DNA from: Bryobacter aggregatus MPL3
GTDB taxonomy: Bacteria; Acidobacteriota; Terriglobia; Bryobacterales; Bryobacteraceae
Assembly (NCBI RefSeq): GCF_000702445.1
Contig: NZ_JNIF01000003.1
Coordinates: 744,001 to 808,000 of the forward strand
Direction: 5' to 3'
DNA: 64,000 nt
Shown here: in pieces, positions 1-7,181 of the stretch
How the letters are laid out: each line of letters begins with the position of its first letter
Numbering within the stretch: position 1 is the stretch's first letter
Notes under the pieces: generated by a model
Seen by the model: only the letters and a program-made list of their open reading frames with translations
Told to the model about the DNA's origin: nothing
The model's database searches: none
Position numbers and translations under genes: made by a program

Positions 1-713
1 ACGCCGACGCCAAGCTCAGCATCTCCAACCAACTCGATGTTTCCCAGCGCCTGAGTGCGTTGAACCGGCTAACCGGCGGAGTAGCCCATGAAATTAAGAA
101 TCCTTTGAACTCGATTGGCCTCCATCTTGAGATTCTGAAGGAGCGCATCGGCACTCACGATGAGGAGGCAGCAGAGGAAATCCGCGTTCTGCGGGATGAG
201 ACCCGCCGGCTCGACCGGGTGGTAAAGACATTTCTCGACTTCACCAAGCCGGTAGAATTGAAGTTAGCCCCTCTCGACTTGTTTGAGCTCATCACCGGAA
301 TGACACAGTTCCTGATGCCAGAGGCGCAAAAGAATCGCGTGAATCTCGTAGTCGACTGGGACCAGGCACCGGCCAAGATCCAGGGAGACCCCGATCTGCT
401 CAAGCAGGCGTTTTTGAACCTGCTCCGCAACGGGATGGATGCCATGCCCGAAGGGGGCGACCAGGTTGTCAAAATCCACAAAGGAGTGGATGAGATCATC
501 GTGGAACTCTCGGATCAAGGCGTCGGCATCCCTCCAGAGAGCCGGGAGAAGATTTTTCAACTTTACTTTACGACCAAGTCGAAAGGAAGCGGAATCGGAC
601 TGGCGGTTACATATCGCGTCGTACAGTTGCACAATGGAAGTATCGATTTCCGCAGCACGCCTGGAGTCGGGACGACTTTCGAGCTGCGATTCCCAGAATT
701 GGTGGAGGATTAA
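1..713 (+). CDS. Sensor histidine kinase, C-terminal part (5' end outside window)
   Basis: The frame is open from base 3, so the protein begins upstream of the window and the in-frame TTG at 60 is not its start. The visible piece is the transmitter. It has an H-box (GGVAHEIKNPLNS, phospho-accepting His about residue 29 of the visible part), an N-box around FLNLLRNGMDAMPEGG, a G1 box (DQGVGI), an F-box region and a G2 box (GSGIGLA). The family autophosphorylates on His and passes phosphate to a response regulator. The H-box style resembles NtrB/AtoS-type kinases that pair with sigma-54 regulators; that pairing is inference. No response regulator lies in the window. The stop TAA overlaps the next ATG (TAATG at 711-715), so the two genes are probably translationally coupled. 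Confidence 0.95.
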   Translation, partial: ADAKLSISNQLDVSQRLSALNRLTGGVAHEIKNPLNSIGLHLEILKERIGTHDEEAAEEIRVLRDETRRLDRVVKTFLDFTKPVELKLAPLDLFELITGMTQFLMPEAQKNRVNLVVDWDQAPAKIQGDPDLLKQAFLNLLRNGMDAMPEGGDQVVKIHKGVDEIIVELSDQGVGIPPESREKIFQLYFTTKSKGSGIGLAVTYRVVQLHNGSIDFRSTPGVGTTFELRFPELVED

Positions 714-1327
714 TGCGTAGGTGGTGGCGGATCAAAGGCGGCTTGGCTCTGGCAGCAAGTCTGCTAGTGGAGCAGGGCTGTAGTTTTAAGCGAGAGCCGC
801 GAAAAGCGTCAATCGTGATCCCCCCTGCGCCGCAGCCGGGCCCGCCGCAGCCCTTGCCAGCCCCGCCGCAACTGACTCCCGGCGCAGTGCGTCAGCCACC
901 AGAAACGGCAACCCAGGAGATGCCGACGCTGCCCCCCCCAGTTGAGGCTCCCAAGCCCGCAAAACCGGCCCGGACACGTCGCCCAACGGGGAATGCCGCC
1001 CTGCCGCAAGAGCAGCCCAGCACCACGCCCAGCCCGGAAACACCTGCAGCTACCGTGCCCGCACCGGCACCTGCTCTGACCCTCCAGCCGATTTTAGGCA
1101 ACCAGGAGATTGCGGAGCGCAATCGACGGATCAAGCAGTATCTCGATAAGGCGATGCTGATCGTTTCCCGCGCCGAGAAGCTGAGCCCCGATGGGGCCCA
1201 AAGAGAACTCATTGAACAAGTGAAAACCTTTGCGCAGCAGGCCGAAGAGGCCCGCAAGGTCGACTTGGTGCGTGCCGAGAATTTGGCCGAACGAGCCGAA
1301 GTCCTTTCCCGCGCCTTGATCAAATAA
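713..1327 (+). CDS. Proline-rich probable lipoprotein with helical C-terminal domain
   Basis: A 204-residue protein of unknown function. It starts with basic residues (MRRWWR), a hydrophobic stretch and a Cys at about residue 23 in the context VEQGC. This resembles a lipobox but has an atypical Glu/Gln before the Gly, so lipidation is likely but not certain. Residues about 30-120 are very rich in Pro, Ala and Thr, as in periplasm-spanning linkers. The last ~80 residues are charged and predicted helical (NRRIKQYLDKAMLIVSRAEK onward). The ATG overlaps the stop of the histidine kinase, suggesting a shared transcript and perhaps a sensing or envelope role. It ends just before a strong hairpin terminator. 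No family is recognised. Confidence 0.8.
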   Translation: MRRWWRIKGGLALAASLLVEQGCSFKREPRKASIVIPPAPQPGPPQPLPAPPQLTPGAVRQPPETATQEMPTLPPPVEAPKPAKPARTRRPTGNAALPQEQPSTTPSPETPAATVPAPAPALTLQPILGNQEIAERNRRIKQYLDKAMLIVSRAEKLSPDGAQRELIEQVKTFAQQAEEARKVDLVRAENLAERAEVLSRALIK

Positions 1328-1328
1328 A

Positions 1329-1362
1329 AGCACGCCCAACGCATGGTTGCGTTGGGCGTGCT
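1329..1362. terminator. Bidirectional intrinsic terminator
   Basis: A perfect 15-bp stem (1329-1343 pairs with 1348-1362) with a 4-base loop TGGT lies between two convergent genes. On the minus strand the stem is followed by TTTATTTG, giving a good U-rich tail for the OmpA-family gene. On the plus strand it also closes the lipoprotein transcript. Confidence 0.85.
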
Positions 1363-1407
1363 CACTGCGTCCAGAAGTGGAGAGGGTGGGTGTGCAGCGA
1401 GAGGAAA

Positions 1408-2169
1408 CTAGTTCGCGGAAGCCGTCGTCTGCGTGCCGGCCTGATCGGCAGAAACGAAGACCTTCATCTCGACGCGGCGATTCTGCTTGCGGCCATCGCG
1501 TGTCTTGTTGTCGGCAACGCCATTTTCAGCTCCGTAGCCGGCCACAAAGATCCGGTGCAGCGGAATGTTGTGCTTGGTGGTCAAGTAACGGACCACGGCG
1601 TCAGCGCGCTTCTTGCTGAGTTCGATATTGGCAGCCTTATTCCCGGTGCTATCGGTAAAGCCCTGGATTTCGACCACGTAGTTCTTCTTTTCCGTGACCT
1701 TGCCGATGGAGTTGTCGATCGACGCCATTCCATCCTTATCCAGTTCGGACTGGTTGATCCGGAAGAGCACCTGATCGGTGTTGGCGAGCTTAAAGTTCTG
1801 CATGTTCTCGAAGCGCGTGTTCATGGTGGAATTCATCGCGTTCATGTCCTTGCCTAACTGATCGGCCCGTGTCAGCCCTTGCTCTGCAAGAGCACGGCCA
1901 TCGGCAGCTTCTTTGCGAGCCAGAGTGGCGTCCTTTTGAGCTGCATCGGCCTTGCCTTCGGCGCCCTGAGCGCGTTCGTCAGCCCGAGCGATCCCTCGCT
2001 CTGCTTCTTCAATCGACTTCGCCTGAGCCTGGGTGGTGGCGTCGAGTTCGCCAACTTTCTGGTTGATGGGGGTGACAGTCGTCTTGACGTATTTCTTGGT
2101 GGCGCAGCCGGTGATGAAAGGCGCCAGCGCGAGAGCGGCAATTGACGTCGTACGGAAGAGAGAGTTCAT
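1408..2169 (-). CDS. OmpA-family lipoprotein
   Basis: A 253-residue outer-membrane lipoprotein expected to tether the outer membrane to peptidoglycan. The start is placed at 2169 because AAGGAG lies about 7 bases before this ATG and a signal peptide with lipobox (ITGC, Cys about residue 22) follows directly; longer in-frame readings upstream look non-coding. Residues about 30-125 form an Ala/Glu/Lys/Asp-rich helical, probably coiled-coil, region. The C-terminal ~110 residues are an OmpA domain: VEIQGFTDSTG, then LSKKRADAVVRYL, then GYGAENG and NRRVEMKV, with the conserved Asp and Arg that bind diaminopimelate in this family. It is similar in plan to Pal but has a longer coil. It faces a bidirectional terminator downstream. 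Confidence 0.93.
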   Translation of the reverse strand: MNSLFRTTSIAALALAPFITGCATKKYVKTTVTPINQKVGELDATTQAQAKSIEEAERGIARADERAQGAEGKADAAQKDATLARKEAADGRALAEQGLTRADQLGKDMNAMNSTMNTRFENMQNFKLANTDQVLFRINQSELDKDGMASIDNSIGKVTEKKNYVVEIQGFTDSTGNKAANIELSKKRADAVVRYLTTKHNIPLHRIFVAGYGAENGVADNKTRDGRKQNRRVEMKVFVSADQAGTQTTASAN

Positions 2170-2380
2170 GGTAATGCTCCTTGTTATTTTGTCTTTTGGC
2201 ACGCTGAGATTCGTTTCGGCAGAAACCCCAGCAGAACGCGTCACAATGCCTGCCCCGGTGCCGGTGAAAGCACCCGAATTGCAACGCGTACTGCCAGAGG
2301 GTTCATTCACACTACCGCCGTTAAAGCGTCGGTTGCTGCCTCCGAGTGTGAATGAAAGCGAAATCATTGCACTCTCTTAG
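2168..2380 (+). CDS. Possible small secreted proline-rich protein (candidate)
   Basis: A 70-codon frame starting at ATG 2168 (or ATG 2174), divergent from the OmpA-family gene and overlapping its start codon by two bases. It reads as a textbook signal peptide, MVMLLVILSFGTLRFVSA followed by ETPAER, and then a Pro-rich tail of about 50 residues ending at TAG 2378-2380. A purine-rich GGAAGAGAGAG lies just upstream. Against it: the ompA promoter would have to lie inside this frame, the minus strand is also open here, and no family is recognised. It could be a chance reading of ompA upstream DNA. Confidence 0.35.
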   Translation: MVMLLVILSFGTLRFVSAETPAERVTMPAPVPVKAPELQRVLPEGSFTLPPLKRRLLPPSVNESEIIALS

Positions 2381-2544
2381 ATTGCAAGCCGGGGGCCAAA
2401 CTCTCGAACTCTCTTAAGTGATTGATATTGCTACAGAAGGACAAAATACACGTGAGGAGGAACCTTGTAAAAGCTGCGAGTCCAGGTAAGTCTTACGCTG
2501 TAGAGAATCCTCGCGAGGAGGCCCGGAGGGATCAGGAACAGGCC
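2381..2544. other. Intergenic DNA with short palindromes
   Basis: If the small candidate gene above is not real, the gene-free stretch is 2170-2544. It contains a perfect 12-bp palindrome TCCTCGCGAGGA at 2508-2519, a GTAAG-T-CTTAC palindrome at 2486-2496 and a direct repeat of ACTCTCTTA near 2371 and 2409. The 12-bp palindrome lies just past the end of the MutS-like gene but has no clear U-tract. No convincing promoter hexamers were seen. Confidence 0.4.
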
Positions 2545-4335
2545 TCACACCGGAACGCCGGCAAGCCTGGCAATTTCGAGAGCATTCGACTCATTCGTGA
2601 TACCTGACTTCAGAATGTAGTCAAACTCCATCGGATCGCCATTGCCAGCCGAGCCCATGTGGAGGTTGGCGCCATGGAGTTCCGGGGCATCGGCCAGCTC
2701 GGTCAAGGCAAGATCGTGGGTGGAGAGCGCGCCGATCGCCCCCCGCTCGATGAGAGTCCGGACCACGGCTTCGGCAGCGATGCGGCGGTCCTTTGAGTTG
2801 GTGCCGGCAAAGATCTCGTCAATGAGAAAGAGGACGGGTGGGCGCTGTGTCGTCGCGGCCAGAATTTGACTGAGCTTTTCGATCTCGGCCCGGAAGCGGG
2901 AACGTCCTTCGGCAAGCGAATCCGAGGCAGAGAGCGAAGTCGCAACCGACAACGCGGACATCCGCAATGTGCGGGCGCACACCGGAGCACCACTGCGGGC
3001 CAGGACGAGGTTCAACCCAATGGCACGCAGCAGCGTGCTTTTGCCAGACATGTTCGAACCGCTCACCAGGTGAAAGCGCGTGCCTCGATTGAGTTGCACG
3101 TCGTTGCGAACGCAAACATCGCGCGCCAGCAGTGGGTGCCCGATTGCGCTCGCTTCAAAACACAGTTCCTCCTCCGGGACCAGATCGGCCGCAGCGTGAT
3201 CCGGGTTCTCAAAGGCATAATTCGCCAGTGCGTGCAATGCCTCAAACTCTGCCCAGGCATCCAACCACACTCGTAGTTCTGCCCGATGCTCATCTCGCCA
3301 AACTTCAATCTCCAGGCAAAGCTGCGTGGCAAAGAGCAGGAAGAGAGAAGGACCATAAAACCAATCTTTATCACGCTCATACAACATCCGGAGCAGACGC
3401 TCCAGACGCCCGAGCGATGCAACGCTATGCGTCACCTGCTGCTGCAGCGCTTGCAATTTTGCCGACTGAAAGGATTGCAACGCCAGGAGCCCGAGTCCTT
3501 CCCGCAAGACAGAGATTTCTGCAGCGACCGAGCGGAGTACGGCAAGCTTCTCCTGCACCTGGCTGCGGCAGAAGAGCCCAATCGCGCCGCGCAGCAGCAA
3601 TACGGCGCAGAGCGACGGCAAGACCACCGACCAGGGAAGGAGTAATGCGATCCCCAAGACAAGAAACACCAGCAGCACAGCGAGCAAGGCCCAGGCCGCG
3701 ATCCGGATTCTGTTCCGATGCTCCATCACTTCCGAATCGAGCCACTGTGCAAAACTTTCCCAGGTCGATTCTGAAAACGCAAAGTTGCCGAGTACGGCGA
3801 TTTGTTCGCGCAGCTGCGTTTGCGGCGCCAACTCGCAGACCGCTTCGCGCCGTGCCACGGACTCAGCCAGGGATGGAGGAGAAAGCAAGTAGGCGGCAAG
3901 GCCACGCTGGCCAATCGCGGTGCGCGTGGTACAGAGCAATTGAAAGAGAGAGGAAGCGCCCAGAATGTTCAGATCACTCGCATAGGGATGGCAAGGATCT
4001 TCAAAGCCAGCCCCGCTGGGCCCGGTCCCATGCCAAGTGCCGGCCAGTCTCGCAGAGCCTCGAGCGTAGAAATCCGCCAGGCGGGAATCGCGATCTTCGC
4101 GAGCTGTCGAGCGGGTCCGTAAATGCAGTGCGCCAATGGCCACTGGAAGCGGAGCGATGGCCCAGAAGGGAGATCTGCCCTCGCGCAGGGACAGGATCGT
4201 AATCCCGCCAATCGCAACGGCCGCGGCAATCAAGACAAGACCAGATAGAGTGCGGCTTCTCCCTGCGGCGGCAAGTCTGGCTCGGAGATGCTGTTGCCGC
4301 TCCGTGTAAAACTCTCGCAGTTCTAAAACCGTCAT
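2545..4335 (-). CDS. MutS-like ATPase with N-terminal membrane segments
   Basis: A 596-residue protein. The start at 4335 (MTVLELREFY) is preferred over longer upstream readings that lack protein character. The C-terminal third is a MutS domain V ATPase: Walker A GSNMSGKSTLL at about residue 422 and Walker B LFLIDEIFAGTNS about 80 residues later, followed by a STHD switch. The N-terminal part lacks the MutS mismatch-recognition and connector domains. It carries two hydrophobic hairpins (around residues 25-65 and again near 210-255), so the ATPase is probably membrane-anchored. Such MutS-related membrane proteins occur in Acidobacteriota and Bacteroidota, but their substrate is unknown. It is divergent from the VOC gene with only 34 bp between starts. 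Confidence 0.88.
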   Translation of the reverse strand: MTVLELREFYTERQQHLRARLAAAGRSRTLSGLVLIAAAVAIGGITILSLREGRSPFWAIAPLPVAIGALHLRTRSTAREDRDSRLADFYARGSARLAGTWHGTGPSGAGFEDPCHPYASDLNILGASSLFQLLCTTRTAIGQRGLAAYLLSPPSLAESVARREAVCELAPQTQLREQIAVLGNFAFSESTWESFAQWLDSEVMEHRNRIRIAAWALLAVLLVFLVLGIALLLPWSVVLPSLCAVLLLRGAIGLFCRSQVQEKLAVLRSVAAEISVLREGLGLLALQSFQSAKLQALQQQVTHSVASLGRLERLLRMLYERDKDWFYGPSLFLLFATQLCLEIEVWRDEHRAELRVWLDAWAEFEALHALANYAFENPDHAAADLVPEEELCFEASAIGHPLLARDVCVRNDVQLNRGTRFHLVSGSNMSGKSTLLRAIGLNLVLARSGAPVCARTLRMSALSVATSLSASDSLAEGRSRFRAEIEKLSQILAATTQRPPVLFLIDEIFAGTNSKDRRIAAEAVVRTLIERGAIGALSTHDLALTELADAPELHGANLHMGSAGNGDPMEFDYILKSGITNESNALEIARLAGVPV

Positions 4336-4369
4336 GGCATTCAGGATAAGCGAGTGATAGGGTGTGGGC

Positions 4370-5284
4370 ATGCGAATCATTGGACTCGTGCTGGCCTTGG
4401 GCCTGGCTTGCAGCGCTGCAGAACTGAAACGGCCCAAGATCACGGGGGTGGCGCATATCGCGCTCTATGTCTCCGATATGGAAAAGGCACGCGAGTATTA
4501 CCATGGCCTACTCGGGTTTTCCGAGCCTTATTCCTTACAGAATCCCGACGGGAGCTTGTCGATGACTTTCTTCAAGGTCAATGACAGACAGTACATTGAG
4601 CTCTTCCCAGAAAAGAAAGCCAATACGGACCGGCTGAATCATATCTCGGTTGAGACCGATGACATTGAGGGGATGCGGAACTACCTCGCGTCGAAAGGGG
4701 TAGCGGTACCAGAGAAGGTGGGCATCGGAAGAATCAAGAATAAGAACTTCAACGTGAAGGATCCGGATGGAAACACGATCGAGTTTGTACAATACGAACC
4801 CGATGGTTGGAGTATGCGCGAGAAGGGCAAGCTGCAAGCCAGGGGCGTTTCATCACATATCATGCACGTTGGCGTGATTGTGACGGCGCTTGAGCCCTCG
4901 ATGCGTTTCTACCGGGACCTCCTCGGCTTCCAGGAATTCTGGCGAGGGAGTAAAGACGAGAAGGTCTTGAGCTGGGTGAACCTCAGAGTGCCAGACGGCG
5001 AGGACTATATCGAGCTCATGCTTTATGCCCAGAAGCCGGAAGAGACCAAGCGCGGCAGCGCACATCACCTCTGCCTTGCCGTTCCGGATATCAAACAGGC
5101 GCTGGCGGTCCTTGAAACTTTACCTGCACGGAAGAATTACACCCGGCCGCTCGAGATCAGAACTGGAATCAATCGCCGGCGGCAGCTAAATCTCTTTGAT
5201 CCCGACGGGACAAGAGCAGAACTGATGGAGACCAAAACCGTAGACGGACATGACCCTCTGTGGTCAAAAGCGCTGGCTCCTTAA
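4370..5284 (+). CDS. Exported protein with two VOC (glyoxalase/dioxygenase-fold) domains
   Basis: About 304 residues. ATG 4370 is chosen because AGGG lies 7 bases upstream and an export signal (MRIIGLVLALGLACSAA) follows; a GTG six bases earlier is the alternative. Two vicinal-oxygen-chelate modules follow: one from about residue 25 (VAHIALYVSDMEKAREYY through NTIEFVQYEP) and one from about residue 160 (HIMHVGVIV through ELME). His and Glu at the expected metal-ligand places are present in both halves. The fold serves glyoxalase I, extradiol dioxygenases and fosfomycin-resistance enzymes; the reaction here cannot be told. A periplasmic location is unusual for this fold. It is convergent with the sigma-factor gene, 17 bp apart. 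Confidence 0.88.
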   Translation: MRIIGLVLALGLACSAAELKRPKITGVAHIALYVSDMEKAREYYHGLLGFSEPYSLQNPDGSLSMTFFKVNDRQYIELFPEKKANTDRLNHISVETDDIEGMRNYLASKGVAVPEKVGIGRIKNKNFNVKDPDGNTIEFVQYEPDGWSMREKGKLQARGVSSHIMHVGVIVTALEPSMRFYRDLLGFQEFWRGSKDEKVLSWVNLRVPDGEDYIELMLYAQKPEETKRGSAHHLCLAVPDIKQALAVLETLPARKNYTRPLEIRTGINRRRQLNLFDPDGTRAELMETKTVDGHDPLWSKALAP

Positions 5285-5301
5285 TGGAATCGGTAGGAAA
5301 A

Positions 5302-5862
5302 TTACGCAGCTCTTTGCGTGGAAACAAAATCTGCGCCAGCTCTTTGGCTGGCTTTCGCGGCAAGATTCTGCTTCAAACGAGTCAGACGAACGCGAACGCC
5401 GACTGCCGATAAACCAAATGTGACCGATAACTCTTTGCTTGTGTACCCTTCCACGTAATACAGGTTGAGAAGGTTTCGTTCACTGTCGGTGCAGTTACTG
5501 ACCAGCCGTTCGATGTCCATGGTACTAGGAGGCGTTGGAGCGCCAACTAACATGGACTCAGCAAGTTCAGAGGAGCTGTGCATGCGGCGATAGTACGAAT
5601 GCAGCAAATTCTTCGCGATTGAGTTAATCCAAACATTCAATGCTTCTGCGTGCCGGAGTTGGGCTCGTGACTCCCAGCCGCGGGCCCAGGCCGCTTGAGC
5701 GATCTCTTCGGCCGCATCGAGCCCCGCTCCACCGGAGGCGAGAAAACGTACGGTGCGCCGGAAATTTTTTGTATAAGCGTCCGCAAACTCCTGCTCAGTG
5801 AGCGGCACGCACGAATCAGTAAGTGGATTGGGGGAGGTGGAATCAATCACAACAGCGTTCAT
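5302..5862 (-). CDS. ECF-type RNA polymerase sigma factor
   Basis: About 186 residues with a sigma-70 region 2-like segment (FADAYTKNFRRTVRFLAS ... AEEIAQAAWARGWESRAQL ... NVWINSIAKNLLHSYYRR) and a region 4 helix-turn-helix (LLNLYYVEGYTSKELSVTFG, then VGVRVRLTRLKQNL). This is the layout of extracytoplasmic-function sigma factors. ATG 5862 is taken as the start; a GTG at 5880 in frame is possible and neither has a strong Shine-Dalgarno sequence. No anti-sigma gene is adjacent. The divergent nitrilase-like gene across a 163-bp spacer is the most likely partner or target, which is inference. Confidence 0.88.
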   Translation of the reverse strand: MNAVVIDSTSPNPLTDSCVPLTEQEFADAYTKNFRRTVRFLASGGAGLDAAEEIAQAAWARGWESRAQLRHAEALNVWINSIAKNLLHSYYRRMHSSSELAESMLVGAPTPPSTMDIERLVSNCTDSERNLLNLYYVEGYTSKELSVTFGLSAVGVRVRLTRLKQNLAAKASQRAGADFVSTQRAA

Positions 5863-6025
5863 GCTGAGAATCTGTAGCACGATTTAGGCCAATTGGAAGA
5901 AAGCGCCCAAAAGATGCGATCGGAAAAACTCTCCCACTTTTTCACCCAATCCGGAAGAGACACTACGGAAGTTTATTCTTAGTGCGACATTTTGTGGAAG
6001 TAGGGTCAGAAGAATCGAGGGAATC

Positions 6026-6976
6026 ATGAAGCTTCACTCACTCCGGGCGAGGCGCCAGGAACCAAGGACAGCTGTGATACATATGCTTGCATCAGCCTTC
6101 AGCTCCCCACTTAAGGACAAATCGACGATGAGCAAACCCACCCCATCTCCGTGCAGAAAGGATGGCTACCCCGCAGTTGCAAAGGTTCGCAACCTCACAA
6201 AAGTTGGCTTCTTCCATTTCATGGCAGGGTATGAAAACCCTATCCAGGCATTGCGCCATCAGCTAGAAGCCAAGAAGGAAGGTCTAAGCGGTTCGCTCAT
6301 TGTCCTTCCAGAAGCCTTCAACGTTGGTGATTACAGAGGCACGCCAATCCCCACACCATCCAGCACCGAAGTAGCCGATGCAATGAAGAAAATTGAAGAA
6401 CTTTGCATTGAGTTCGAAACCGTATTCGTGGCAGGGATATTGATCCCTCAACCAAGCCTAGATCGGTCCAATTCAGCATTTTTGATTAATGGGTTCGCGC
6501 CCCCCATTCGACTCACAAGCAAAACTTCGCCGGATGGCTTGGAACACGGGGTCTACTCCCCGTGTACGCAGGATTGCGATCCCCAGAACCCACTGCCCTA
6601 TGGCGACAACGATTGGATTGCCACACTGATTTGCATGGACGCGCGAACAAGGCCAATCGGAGATGGGCGCGGCGATCAGACGAAAATCCAGTGTCGTATG
6701 CAGAAGATCAAGACTGTGATGGAAACTCAGCCCGAGCGCACCAGAATCCTATGCGTCCCCTCCAGCATGCAGTACGGAAACAGCCAAGACCTAGCTGCAG
6801 GCCAGAGCTACGATTGGGTCATTCTCGCCAATTCGTGCAATGCTCACGAAAATGTTCCATCCACGATTCTTCAGATTCAGAAGGGAGAGTCCCTGCCCGT
6901 AAGGACCTTCGGGGACAAAACAAGCAATGCAGTCTGCGTCTGGCCCATTCGATCAAAACCAGTCTTCCGGAAATAG
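6026..6976 (+). CDS. Divergent carbon-nitrogen hydrolase (nitrilase-superfamily) protein
   Basis: 316 residues from ATG 6026 (GAGGG 4 bases upstream). ATG 6128 (MSKPTPSP, AAGGA upstream) is an equally credible start, giving about 282 residues. The core shows the Glu-Lys-Cys triad pattern of the nitrilase superfamily: SLIVLPEAFN (Glu), a Lys in RLTSKTSPDG and ATLICMDAR (Cys). Family enzymes hydrolyse nitriles or amides, but the loops around the Lys and Cys are unusual, so the substrate is unknown. By eye its base composition is more AT-rich than its neighbours. It is flanked by an ECF sigma gene and tRNA-Leu, a setting compatible with horizontal gain. Confidence 0.65.
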   Translation: MKLHSLRARRQEPRTAVIHMLASAFSSPLKDKSTMSKPTPSPCRKDGYPAVAKVRNLTKVGFFHFMAGYENPIQALRHQLEAKKEGLSGSLIVLPEAFNVGDYRGTPIPTPSSTEVADAMKKIEELCIEFETVFVAGILIPQPSLDRSNSAFLINGFAPPIRLTSKTSPDGLEHGVYSPCTQDCDPQNPLPYGDNDWIATLICMDARTRPIGDGRGDQTKIQCRMQKIKTVMETQPERTRILCVPSSMQYGNSQDLAAGQSYDWVILANSCNAHENVPSTILQIQKGESLPVRTFGDKTSNAVCVWPIRSKPVFRK

Positions 6977-6979
6977 AAA

Positions 6980-7001
6980 CGGCGTCCCCAATTGGACGCC
7001 G
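6980..7001 (-). terminator. Intrinsic terminator of tRNA-Leu (and possibly ppk1) transcript
   Basis: Perfect 8-bp stem CGGCGTCC/GGACGCCG with loop CCAATT. On the minus strand it is followed by TTTCTATTTC, a U-rich tail, and it lies 20 bp past the encoded CCA end of the tRNA. On the plus strand it sits 4 bp after the nitrilase-like stop codon and may serve both directions. Confidence 0.8.
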
Positions 7002-7020
7002 GCAATGAAAAAATCTGAAA

Positions 7021-7109
7021 TGGTGCCCGGGGCGGGACTTGAACCCGCACTCCTCTTACGAGAAAACGGATTTTAAGTCCGTTGCGTCTGCCGATTTCGC
7101 CACCCGGGC
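7021..7109 (-). tRNA. tRNA-Leu (anticodon UAA)
   Basis: An 89-base class II tRNA with the 3' CCA encoded in the genome. The acceptor stem GCCCGGG pairs with CCCGGGC followed by discriminator A. The anticodon stem-loop GGA-CTTAAAA-TCC gives UAA. There is a long variable arm (TTTTCTCGTAAGAGGAG), and the T arm GCGGG-TTCAAGT-CCCGC is standard. It lies 72 bp downstream of ppk1 on the same strand. Confidence 0.97.
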
Positions 7110-7125
7110 AGAACGATCGTTCTGC
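7108..7125. promoter_or_regulatory. 18-bp perfect palindrome abutting the tRNA-Leu 5' end
   Basis: GCAGAACGATCGTTCTGC is a perfect inverted repeat lying between ppk1 and tRNA-Leu and reaching into the first two bases of the tRNA. It could fold as a 7-bp stem with a GATC loop in RNA, or be a dimeric protein site. It has no U-tract, so it is not a convincing terminator. Confidence 0.5.
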
Positions 7126-7181
7126 ATTCACCAGTTTAGCGCTGAGTGTCCCCTTTCAGAACTGCAAATCGAAGCATCCTC

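Noticed and set aside
2422-2607. 61-codon plus-strand frame beyond the ompA upstream region
   Set aside because: It runs into the 3' end of the MutS-like gene on the other strand and has no protein-like features.
7021-7109. tRNA-Leu as an integration site with an attachment repeat
   Set aside because: No second copy of the tRNA 3' end and no integrase gene were seen in the window.
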